Below are positions 1-7,480 of a DNA stretch of 14,642 nucleotides, in pieces (positions within the stretch are counted from its first letter, which is position 1; every line of letters starts with the position of its first letter). The DNA is taken from NCBI GenBank assembly GCA_013003325.1, contig JABDJU010000111.1, positions 1 to 14,642 on the forward strand, written 5' to 3'. The notes below the pieces were generated by a model. The model saw only the letters and a program-made list of their open reading frames with translations, was not told the DNA's origin and ran no database searches. This DNA is from Acidimicrobiales bacterium (GTDB lineage: Bacteria; Actinomycetota; Acidimicrobiia; Acidimicrobiales; SZUA-35). A program made the translations under genes and the position numbers.

Positions 1-300
1 TGCGCCGAGCCGATCGAGGGCGTCCGTGATGGCCGGCACGAGCTTGCGAACGATATCGAGCGGGCTACACCATTGGGCGTCGATGTCAGAGCCGAGCAGC
101 CGTTCCAGTTCGGGCACCGTTTCGGCCTCGGCCATGGTGCGTATCCCGGCGGCGGCATCGTCGGATGCGGTAGAGCCGGGTTCGGGCGAAAGGGACTCGA
201 CCACAGCGGCTGCCCACTGAGGGACCCGTCGGGCCAGCGCGTCACGTAGGGCGTCGGTGTGCTGGGCCAGCAACGCCGCTTCCTGTTCGGTCTCGGCCAC
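1..300 (-). CDS. Uncharacterised protein, N-terminal part (runs off the window)
   Basis: An open frame with no stop runs from a GTG at 300 to the left edge, giving about 100 residues. The visible part is helical, Ala/Glu/Leu-rich and soluble in character, with no signal peptide or membrane segment. It reads VAETEQEAALLAQHTDALRD at the start and has SDIDAQWCSPLDIVRKLVP near the cut end. The GTG lies one base after the TGA of the S1-domain gene (TGA-G-GTG), so the two are probably co-transcribed and translationally coupled. No -10 hexamer of the kind found before its neighbours is evident, which fits an operon-internal gene. From memory it resembles a family of uncharacterised actinobacterial proteins of similar helical make-up, but I cannot name a domain or function. 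The C-terminus is outside the window. Confidence 0.6.
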   Translation of the reverse strand, partial: MAETEQEAALLAQHTDALRDALARRVPQWAAAVVESLSPEPGSTASDDAAAGIRTMAEAETVPELERLLGSDIDAQWCSPLDIVRKLVPAITDALDRLGA

Positions 301-301
301 C

Positions 302-1561
302 TCAGGAAGGGTAGAGAGCTTGGCGCATGGACAGCTCGATCCGGCGTTTGGCTCGGTTGACTTTCAGCACCTTCACCTGCACTTCGTCGCCTCTGAGCAC
401 GATCTCTGAAGGATGGTGGGGCCGGTATTCGGCCAGCTCACTCACGTGCACCATGCCCTCGGCCGGGCCGATGTCGACGAACACGCCGTAGTCGACGAGC
501 TTCTTCACCTTTCCGGTATGAATCGAGCCAACCTCGATGGCGGCCAGCGGATCGTCGATCAACTCCTTGCGGCTCAGCGACACACGGCGCTTCTTCACTT
601 TGACGTCGATCACCTTGACGTCGATCTCATCGCCCACGGCAACCTGACCCTTCGGCGAAGAGATCCGATCCCAGCTCATCTCGCTGACATGGAGGAGCCC
701 GCGCACTTCTGAACCTTCCTCGCCCACTTCCACGAAGGCGCCGAACTGGGTGAGATCGACCACGGTGCCCTTCATGACCGAACCGACCTTGAGCTTCTGG
801 AGGGCCTCGGTCTCGGCTTTGCGCTGCTCCTTGAGCAGGTGGGAACGACGGGACAACAGCAGCTTGTCCTTCTGACGGTCGGCGGCGATCACCCGAAGCT
901 CGACCATCTGCCCGACAAGGTCGGCCGACGGTTCTTTGGCGCCGAGCTGGAAGTGGTTGAGGGGCACGAAACCTCGCAGGCCCATCACGTCGACCACCAC
1001 ACCCTTCTTCGAGACGCTGATGATCTTCACGTGCATGGTGCTGTGGTCGTCGACGCACTCGGCCGCCTTCTTCCACGCTCGGTCGCGCTGCACCCACTTG
1101 CGGGACAGCACCACGCGGTCGCGCGGGTCTTCGCGGGACAGCACCGCCCCTTCGGCGCCATCGCCTACCTGGAGAACGGTGGTGGGGTCGGTGCCGGCCA
1201 GGTCGAAGTTCTCGCGATGGATGACCGCTGGTCGACCGTCGTCGAGAGTGAGCTCAACTTCCTTGTTCGAGACTGCGGTGACGATGCCTCCCAGGATCTG
1301 CATCATCATCGGTTCGTGGGGCACGATCGGGGGGAGCCCTTCGACCGGCGTGAGCGGGTCGGGCACCTCTTTCGCACTCGGGGCAGGCTGATCGGCAGCC
1401 GGTGGCGACGCCGGTTCGGGCATAGCCGTCTCTACGCTCGGCTCGGCCTGCTCAACGACCTCTGAAGCGATCGGATCTCCGGCGGTGTCATTCTGGGAAA
1501 CGTCAGCCTGATCACCATCTGCTTCGGGCGCTGGCTCGCTGTCGACCACGGAATCCGACAT
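302..1561 (-). CDS. S1 RNA-binding domain protein (ribosomal protein S1-like, four S1 domains)
   Basis: 419 residues. Residues 1-80 form an acidic, Pro/Ala-rich disordered tail. Four S1 (OB-fold) domains follow at about 88-154, 174-238, 259-331 and 345-413. Domains 3 and 4 are the most canonical (VDLTQFGAFVEVG with GLLHVSEMSW; VDYGVFVDIG with GMVHVSELAE), while domain 1 is divergent. S1 proteins bind single-stranded mRNA and help load it on the 30S subunit. Actinobacterial RpsA, such as the mycobacterial one, carries a long tail after domain 4; here the protein ends eight residues after it and the acidic extension is at the N-terminus. It could be the main S1 or a paralogue, so I give no symbol. 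The frame stays open upstream to 1777, but that stretch overlaps hemQ and is low-complexity. ATG 1561 is chosen because TACCGT lies 6 nt before it and because the acidic tail begins there. Confidence 0.85.
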   Translation of the reverse strand: MSDSVVDSEPAPEADGDQADVSQNDTAGDPIASEVVEQAEPSVETAMPEPASPPAADQPAPSAKEVPDPLTPVEGLPPIVPHEPMMMQILGGIVTAVSNKEVELTLDDGRPAVIHRENFDLAGTDPTTVLQVGDGAEGAVLSREDPRDRVVLSRKWVQRDRAWKKAAECVDDHSTMHVKIISVSKKGVVVDVMGLRGFVPLNHFQLGAKEPSADLVGQMVELRVIAADRQKDKLLLSRRSHLLKEQRKAETEALQKLKVGSVMKGTVVDLTQFGAFVEVGEEGSEVRGLLHVSEMSWDRISSPKGQVAVGDEIDVKVIDVKVKKRRVSLSRKELIDDPLAAIEVGSIHTGKVKKLVDYGVFVDIGPAEGMVHVSELAEYRPHHPSEIVLRGDEVQVKVLKVNRAKRRIELSMRQALYPS

Positions 1562-1567
1562 GTCTCC

Positions 1568-1573
1568 ACGGTA
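1568..1573 (-). promoter_or_regulatory. -10 element of the S1-domain gene (leaderless)
   Basis: TACCGT on the minus strand is followed by six bases (GGAGAC) and the ATG at 1561. The spacing would put the transcription start on or next to the ATG. GGAG could also act as a very close Shine-Dalgarno, so a short leader is the alternative. No clear -35 is seen. Confidence 0.5.
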
Positions 1574-1604
1574 CCGCTCCCTTGGCGTTCGGGTGAGTCG
1601 AACC

Positions 1605-2318
1605 TCAGTCGACGCCGAGTGAGGCGAGTACCTCATCGGGGCTGGCGATGATGCCGGTGTAGAACGCCCCGAAGTCGGCGTAGATCGCCGAGGCCTCGTC
1701 GAACCGCATCGTGTAGACGACGTCTTTGAGATCGTCGGGGCGGTTGGCGAACAGGGTGACGCCCCACTCATGATCATCCAAGCCGGTTGAGGCGGTGATC
1801 AACTGCACCAGCCGGCCGGCGAACTTCCGGCCGCTCTTGCCGTGATCCATCATGAGCTCGCGGCGGTCGTCGAAGTCGAGGGCGAACCAGTTGTGCTCCT
1901 CGCCCCGGCGTTTGCTCATGGGATAGAAACACCACGCGTTCTTGCCCTCGGGCGGCAGCACCGGGTAGAGGCGGGCCTGCTTCATCTCGTCGGGCACACC
2001 GGCGGCGTATTCGCTGACCTCGGTGATGCTCACGTAGCTGTCGACCAGTTCGAACCCGGCCTTGGTGATGTCGGTCTGCAGCTGACGGAGACGCCACAGG
2101 TCGTCGCTCAGCGCCATCACGGCAAGATCGGCCTTGTGGCCGAGCATCGCAACGGTGACCACCTGCACTCCGCCGGTCGCTGCGACCGCAAACGCAGCCG
2201 TGGCCGACGAACGGTCGGCCAAAACGGTGGACTTGTAGAAAAGGTGAATGACCCCAAGGCCCTCGCTCGGCTGTGCCCCGGTGCCCTCGACGGCGGCTGC
2301 GGTTTCGGTAGAAGCCAT
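1605..2318 (-). CDS. hemQ: Coproheme decarboxylase HemQ (chlorite dismutase family)
   Basis: 237 residues, the usual size for actinobacterial HemQ/ChdC. The enzyme oxidatively decarboxylates two propionates of Fe-coproporphyrin III to give protoheme, the last step of the coproporphyrin-dependent haem pathway in the cytoplasm. Visible signatures are FYPMSKRR with the radical-forming Tyr132 and Lys136, DHGKSGR with the proximal haem ligand His159 (27 residues after Tyr132, the spacing I recall for Firmicute HemQ), GLDDHEWGVTLF (179-190) and VYTMRFDEASAIYADFG (201-217). Residues 1-20 are a poorly conserved lead. It lacks the distal Arg context of true chlorite dismutases, and with the YPMSK motif a haem-synthesis role is much more likely. 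ATG 2318 follows TAGGCT by 6 nt. No other haem gene is in the window. The next gene downstream, for the S1 protein, seems to have its own -10. Confidence 0.95.
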   Translation of the reverse strand: MASTETAAAVEGTGAQPSEGLGVIHLFYKSTVLADRSSATAAFAVAATGGVQVVTVAMLGHKADLAVMALSDDLWRLRQLQTDITKAGFELVDSYVSITEVSEYAAGVPDEMKQARLYPVLPPEGKNAWCFYPMSKRRGEEHNWFALDFDDRRELMMDHGKSGRKFAGRLVQLITASTGLDDHEWGVTLFANRPDDLKDVVYTMRFDEASAIYADFGAFYTGIIASPDEVLASLGVD

Positions 2319-2324
2319 GACTTC

Positions 2325-2330
2325 AGCCTA
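2325..2330 (-). promoter_or_regulatory. -10 element of hemQ (leaderless)
   Basis: TAGGCT on the minus strand, then GAAGTC, then the ATG at 2318. The 12 bases TAGGCTGAAGTC match those before the membrane-protein gene at 10683 except for the last base. No Shine-Dalgarno is present, which supports a leaderless transcript. Confidence 0.6.
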
Positions 2331-2375
2331 GGTCTCGGGCTGCATGACCGAGCATCCGGACAGGGGGGTTCGGAG

Positions 2376-3173
2376 CTAGCCCGGGTTGTACAGCGTGCCC
2401 GCGCCGTTCCGCACAAAACAGAGCAGGGTCAGCCCAGCCCGCCGGGCGGTCTGCACTGCCAGAGCCGACGGACCGCTGACCGAGACCAGCGCGGTGAAAC
2501 CGGCCGCCCACGCTTTCTGGATCATCTCGAAGCTCGCCCGTCCGCTCACGAAGATGGCGTGATCAGGCGCCGGGAGTTCATCGTCGAGCAACATCCGGCC
2601 GATCACCTTGTCGACCGCGTTGTGTCGCCCGATGTCTTCCCGGACGACGATCACCTCGCCATTGCGATCTACTGCACCGGCCGCATGGGACGATCCAGTC
2701 ACATCAAACAGACCCTGCGCACCACGTATCAGCTCGGGGAGGTTCAGGAGCAGATCGGTGTCCCAGGCGTCGTGGGGCGGGAGGACGCGCAGCGTCTCGG
2801 TGAGTTCTTCGATCGCGTCCGAGCCACAGATTCCACACGACGACGTGGTGCTACCCAGCCGAGGGGTGGGCTCGGGCGCCTTGCCGCCGGTCTCGACGGT
2901 CACCACATTGAAGTCGGTTTCGAGCGCCGACCCCGTGCTGCAATAGCGAATGCCGGTGACCGGGGCGCCGTGGAGCAGGCCCTCGGTGTGACAGAATCCG
3001 ACCGCGAGTTCGAAGTCGTGGCCGGGGGTTCGCATCGTGGACGACACGGTGGTGCCGTCGAGTTGGATCGTGAGCGGCTCCTCGACGAGAAGTTTGTCGG
3101 GGGTCTTGGTCGAGGACCCGTCGGCGCGCAGCTTCCGGCTGAACAGCTCGAGGGACGTTGAGCGCAAGGCCAT
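2376..3173 (-). CDS. fdhD: FdhD, sulfurtransferase for formate dehydrogenase
   Basis: 265 residues from ATG 3173. FdhD takes sulfur from a cysteine desulfurase and passes it to the molybdenum cofactor, which formate dehydrogenase needs for activity. Visible motifs (numbered from the ATG) are EEPLTIQLDG near residue 31, the GHDFELAVGF block near 51, the sulfur-carrying pair in SSCGICG (Cys113 and Cys116), REDIGRHNAVDKVIG (178-192) and the C-terminal SGRASFEM and SGPSAL blocks. All key parts are intact and the length is normal. A GTG at 3182 in the same frame would add three residues and has GAGG just upstream. I prefer the ATG because TAACGT sits 7 nt before it, the pattern seen at other starts here. 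No formate dehydrogenase or molybdenum-cofactor gene is in the window, so its client enzyme must lie elsewhere. Confidence 0.93.
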   Translation of the reverse strand: MALRSTSLELFSRKLRADGSSTKTPDKLLVEEPLTIQLDGTTVSSTMRTPGHDFELAVGFCHTEGLLHGAPVTGIRYCSTGSALETDFNVVTVETGGKAPEPTPRLGSTTSSCGICGSDAIEELTETLRVLPPHDAWDTDLLLNLPELIRGAQGLFDVTGSSHAAGAVDRNGEVIVVREDIGRHNAVDKVIGRMLLDDELPAPDHAIFVSGRASFEMIQKAWAAGFTALVSVSGPSALAVQTARRAGLTLLCFVRNGAGTLYNPG

Positions 3174-3180
3174 CGCGTTC

Positions 3181-3186
3181 ACGTTA
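3181..3186 (-). promoter_or_regulatory. -10 element of fdhD (leaderless)
   Basis: TAACGT on the minus strand lies 7 nt (GAACGCG) before the ATG at 3173. The hexamer overlaps the alternative GTG start at 3182, so the two readings exclude each other: if this is the -10, translation must begin at the ATG. Confidence 0.45.
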
Positions 3187-3225
3187 CCTCAGGCTCAAAT
3201 TCCGTCCGCCGAGGAGGCGTCGATG

Positions 3226-4824
3226 TCAGTCGTCGTCGTCGCCGACGAAGTCGGTGATCACGGCCTCGGTGGTGAGGAACAGGGCAGCGATCGAGCCGGC
3301 GTTCTGGACGCCGGAGCGGGTGACCTTGGCGGCGTCGACGACACCGGCCTTCTGAAGGTCGCCGTACTCGCCGGTGGCGGCGTTGAAGCCGTTCCAGCCT
3401 TCGAGCTCGCTCACCTTGTTGACGACGACACCGCCCTCTTCGCCTGCGTTCTCGGCGATCTGCTGCAACGGACGGCTGAGCGCTTTCAACACGATGCGAG
3501 CACCGGTGGCCTCATCGCCCTTGAGCTTCTTGACGGCCTTGTCTCTAGCAGCCGCGTCACGGGCCCGCACGAGGGTGACACCGCCGCCACACACGATTCC
3601 TTCTTCGATGGCGGCCTTTGTTGTCTGCACGGCGTCTTCGATGCGATGCTTCTTCTCCTTCAGCTCCACCTCGGTGGCGGCGCCGACCTTGAGCACCGCC
3701 ACCCCGCCGCTCAGCTTGGCCAGGCGCTCCTGGAGCTTCTCGCGGTCGTAGTCGCTGTCGGTGTTCTCGATCTCGGCTCGGATTTGGTTGATCCGCCCGG
3801 TCACGTCGGAGTGTTCGCCTCCACCTTCGATGATCGTGGTCTCGCCTTTGGATACGACCACCTTTCGAGCACTGCCGAGCAGGTCGAGGGTGGCGGCCTC
3901 GAGCTTGAGGCCGACCTCTTCGCTGATCACCTGGCCACCGGTAAGGACGGCGACGTCCTGCATCATCGCCTTGCGGCGATCACCAAAGCCCGGCGCCTTC
4001 ACGGCACATACGCCCGAGAACGTGCCGCGGATCTTGTTGACCACCAGAGTTGCGAGCGCTTCACCCTCGACGTCTTCGGCCATGATCAACAGCGGCTTGC
4101 CGGTCTGCATGACCTTTTCGAGAATCGGCACGAGGTCGCGGATGTTGGACACCTTGCCGCCCACCATCAGGACGTAGGGGTCTTCGAGCACGGATTCCAT
4201 GCGGTCCTGGTCGCTGACGAAGTAGGGGCTGATGTAGCCCTTGTCGAACCGCATGCCCTCGGTGAACTCGAGATCCATGCCGAAGGTGTTCGACTCTTCG
4301 ACGGTGACCACGCCGTCTTTGCCCACCTTGTCGATGGCCTCGGCGATGGTCTTACCGATCAGCTCATCGTTGGCGGAGATGCCCGCCACCTGAGCGATCT
4401 GACTCTTGTCATCGATCTCGATCGAGAGGTCTTGAATGGCGTCGACTACGGCATCGATCGCGGTTTCGATGCCCAGCTTGATGCTCATCGGGTTGGCTCC
4501 CGCAGCCACATTGCGGAGGCCCTCCTTCACCATCGCCCACGCCAGCACCGTCGCGGTGGTGGTGCCATCGCCGGCGACGTCGTCGGTCTTCTTGGCGACC
4601 TCTTTGACCAGCTCGGCGCCGATGCGCTCGTAGGGATCTTCGAGGTCGATCTCCTTAGCGATCGACACACCGTCGTTGGTGATGGTCGGTGCGCCGAACT
4701 TCTTGTCGAGCACGACATTGCGACCTTTGGGACCGAGGGTGACCCGCACCGCATCGGCCAGCTGGTTCATGCCGGATTCGAGCTTGCGACGAGCCTCGTC
4801 GTCGTAGGTCATCATTTTCGCCAT
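3226..4824 (-). CDS. groEL: Chaperonin GroEL (Hsp60), solitary, with a short acidic tail
   Basis: 532 residues. It forms the double-ring chaperonin that folds client proteins with GroES and ATP. Signatures are VTLGPKGRNVVLD (28-40), the nucleotide-binding GDGTTTAT (85-92), the IEDAV block holding the ATPase aspartate, EEGIVCGGG and the C-terminal AGSIAALFLTTEAVITD. The chain stops at FVGDDDD. The Gly-Met repeat tail of most GroELs and the His-rich tail of mycobacterial GroEL1 are both absent. No groES lies next to it, as is usual for the second groEL of actinobacteria. ATG 4824 is chosen because MAKMMTYDDEAR is the family start and AGGAAAAGGAA lies just upstream. Unlike most neighbours the gene therefore has a leader with a ribosome-binding site, and its promoter carries CIRCE. 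The frame is open upstream to 5022 but runs through CIRCE and hairpins and is not coding. Confidence 0.97.
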   Translation of the reverse strand: MAKMMTYDDEARRKLESGMNQLADAVRVTLGPKGRNVVLDKKFGAPTITNDGVSIAKEIDLEDPYERIGAELVKEVAKKTDDVAGDGTTTATVLAWAMVKEGLRNVAAGANPMSIKLGIETAIDAVVDAIQDLSIEIDDKSQIAQVAGISANDELIGKTIAEAIDKVGKDGVVTVEESNTFGMDLEFTEGMRFDKGYISPYFVSDQDRMESVLEDPYVLMVGGKVSNIRDLVPILEKVMQTGKPLLIMAEDVEGEALATLVVNKIRGTFSGVCAVKAPGFGDRRKAMMQDVAVLTGGQVISEEVGLKLEAATLDLLGSARKVVVSKGETTIIEGGGEHSDVTGRINQIRAEIENTDSDYDREKLQERLAKLSGGVAVLKVGAATEVELKEKKHRIEDAVQTTKAAIEEGIVCGGGVTLVRARDAAARDKAVKKLKGDEATGARIVLKALSRPLQQIAENAGEEGGVVVNKVSELEGWNGFNAATGEYGDLQKAGVVDAAKVTRSGVQNAGSIAALFLTTEAVITDFVGDDDD

Positions 4825-4863
4825 GGGGGATTCCTTTTCCTGCCAGGGGACGGTTTTGCTGAG

Positions 4864-4890
4864 TTGGCACTCTAACGTCGAGAGTGCCAA
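4864..4890 (-). promoter_or_regulatory. CIRCE operator (HrcA binding site) of groEL
   Basis: A perfect inverted repeat, TTGGCACTC-N9-GAGTGCCAA, differs from the consensus TTAGCACTC-N9-GAGTGCTAA only by one compensated base in each arm. It lies 39 bp before the groEL ATG. HrcA binding here would repress groEL until heat stress. On the minus strand TAGAGT (4869-4874) inside the operator, with TTGTTT (4891-4896) 16 bp upstream, is a plausible -10/-35 pair. Bound HrcA would then sit directly on the promoter. The CIRCE call is firm and the promoter assignment is inference. Confidence 0.93.
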
Positions 4891-4934
4891 AAACAACGGC
4901 AGCAGGTGGCGAATCGAGGCGCTGTAAAGTTGGG

Positions 4935-4960
4935 ACGGCCGGCGCTCTCGCGCCGGCCGT
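4935..4960 (-). terminator. Strong GC hairpin with GNRA loop, possible terminator upstream of groEL
   Basis: ACGGCCGGCGC (4935-4945) pairs perfectly with 4950-4960, an 11-bp stem. The loop is GAGA when read on the minus strand, a GNRA tetraloop, but UCUC on the plus strand, so RNA structure favours the minus direction. No T-run follows (CCCAACTTT). It could be a U-poor terminator closing transcription from the small gene at 5215-5493 before the groEL promoter, or part of a structured RNA with the helices at 4967-5042. Confidence 0.4.
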
Positions 4961-5042
4961 GTGCTCCCTGGTTCCCGCCAGGAATGGTCAAGGTTTCTGG
5001 GCTGGAGGACGCCTTGACCCAACTACGTTCGGTCTCCAGCCC
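4935..5042 (-). ncRNA. Candidate structured RNA with pseudoknot topology between groEL and the small gene
   Basis: Two perfect inverted repeats interleave: GGTCAAGG (4986-4993) with 5012-5019 (8 bp), and GGGCTGGAG (4999-5007) with 5034-5042 (9 bp). The order A-B-A'-B' is that of an H-type pseudoknot, or of two mutually exclusive hairpins. On the minus strand the last loop is A-rich (AGAAA) and a 5-bp hairpin (4967-4971 with 4978-4982) follows, then the 11-bp GNRA-looped hairpin at 4935-4960. I see no coding potential here. I do not recognise a known RNA family. It may be an RNA gene, a 3' UTR or leader element, or DNA-level repeats bound by protein. Confidence 0.3.
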
Positions 5043-5057
5043 GCCCTGATGAGCGGT

Positions 5058-5112
5058 TTGGTCCTATCGACTGTGCGTTTGGTCCTATCGGCCGAGCCGC
5101 TTGGTCCTATCG
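5058..5112. repeat. Three direct repeats TTGGTCCTATCG spaced 21-22 bp
   Basis: Exact 12-bp copies start at 5058, 5079 and 5101. Copies 1 and 2 share an extra 5' T, and copies 2 and 3 continue identically with GCC. The spacing of two helical turns would place bound proteins on one face of the DNA, so a cooperative operator is plausible. The minus-strand form GCCGATAGGACC resembles the -10 (GCCGATAA) of FliA/WhiG-type sigma factors, but no convincing -35 is seen. The repeats lie between the stop of the small minus-strand gene and groEL. Confidence 0.7.
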
Positions 5113-5214
5113 GCCCAACGAACCGGCCGAATTGAAGCCGTCACACCACCCACGACCGCGGCACTAGACCCCCTACGCCGCGGTCGAATGGAGGTGATCA
5201 GAAAGGCTGGTGGT

Positions 5215-5493
5215 TCAGACCAAGACCACGTCGCGGTTACGCCGCATTCGGCGAGCCCGACGACGGGGGCGACACTGAGCTTCGGGCTCGTCGCTCATCG
5301 TCGACAGCCGCTGAAGAGCGGTGGCGACGCCCAGCCAGGGATCGTTCTGCACAATCTCCTCGCTGGCCTCAATCTCGGCCTGGGCCTGGAGTACAGCCTC
5401 GTGGACCAGGGGTAATGGACGGTCGGAAAGCAAATACACAAGCTCTGTCAGCCGACCTGTTGGACTCTCAACAAAGGGGGTCATCGGTGTCAT
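5215..5493 (-). CDS. Small unrecognised protein with Arg-rich C-terminal tail
   Basis: 92 residues, not matched to any family I know. Residues 10-65 look like two or three amphipathic helices (PTGRLTELVYLLSDRPLPLV, then an acidic helix with QAQAEIEASEEIV, then DPWLGVATALQRLS). Residues 75-88 are strongly basic (RPRRRARRMRRNR), a plausible nucleic-acid-binding tail. There is no signal peptide or membrane segment. AAGGAAG lies 6 nt before the ATG at 5493, one of only two clear Shine-Dalgarno sites in the window. Its first half uses codons such as ACA, CCA, TTA and GTA that are less GC-biased than those of the core genes, which may mean recent acquisition or weak selection. It is divergent from typA. 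A plus-strand frame over the same bases is less protein-like. Whether it is expressed is uncertain. Confidence 0.5.
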   Translation of the reverse strand: MTPMTPFVESPTGRLTELVYLLSDRPLPLVHEAVLQAQAEIEASEEIVQNDPWLGVATALQRLSTMSDEPEAQCRPRRRARRMRRNRDVVLV

Positions 5494-5514
5494 TTCGTGC
5501 TTCCTTATTCAACG

Positions 5515-5547
5515 AGCTAGTACCAGAGGCATCTAGCTGCTTCTAGA
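5515..5547. repeat. Nested inverted repeats built on CTAG between the small gene and typA
   Basis: AGCTAG (5515-5520) is complementary to CTAGCT (5533-5538), and TCTAG (5532-5536) to CTAGA (5543-5547). Three CTAG tetramers thus fall within 30 bp, although CTAG is generally rare in bacterial DNA. The site lies 22 bp upstream of the small gene's ATG and about 80 bp upstream of typA, a position suited to an operator. Binding is inference. Confidence 0.35.
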
Positions 5548-5614
5548 CGTCCCATCGGCAGGTAGGGGTCAGTGACTTGAGCCATATACGAGTATTTCTG
5601 CCTATAAAGCCCTG

Positions 5615-5620
5615 TAACCT
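5615..5620 (+). promoter_or_regulatory. -10 element of typA (leaderless)
   Basis: TAACCT, then six bases (CCGGCG), then the GTG at 5627. There is no Shine-Dalgarno. A second AT-rich hexamer, TATAAA at 5603-5608, is a better sigma-70 match and would give a leader of about 10-12 nt. Either way the 5' UTR would be absent or very short. Confidence 0.5.
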
Positions 5621-5626
5621 CCGGCG

Positions 5627-7474
<1,848 letters not shown>

Positions 7475-7480
7475 TCCGTC

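Noticed and set aside
1562..1777. N-terminal extension of the S1-domain protein to 1777
   Set aside because: It overlaps hemQ coding sequence and gives a Ser/Thr/Pro/Arg low-complexity shadow; TACCGT-6-ATG supports 1561.
1842..3161. A long plus-strand open frame opposite hemQ and fdhD
   Set aside because: It spans two intact conserved genes and their spacer on the other strand, so it is a high-GC shadow frame.
3183..3225. A terminator after groEL (CGCC-TCCTC-GGCG)
   Set aside because: The stem is only 4 bp, with no T-run directly after it; too weak to call.
3037..4875. A 612-codon open frame on the plus strand opposite groEL
   Set aside because: It is the antisense shadow of a fully conserved groEL; the translation is His/Asp/Leu-rich with no recognisable domain.
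4825..5022. N-terminal extension of GroEL to 5022
   Set aside because: It would translate CIRCE and the strong hairpin; the family start MAKMM lies at 4824 with a ribosome-binding site.
5058..5112. The three direct repeats as a CRISPR array
   Set aside because: The units are only 12 bp with 9-10 bp between them, and no cas gene is present.
5101..5415. A 104-codon plus-strand frame over the small minus-strand gene
   Set aside because: It starts inside the third iteron, and its translation is less protein-like than the minus-strand product, which also has a Shine-Dalgarno site.
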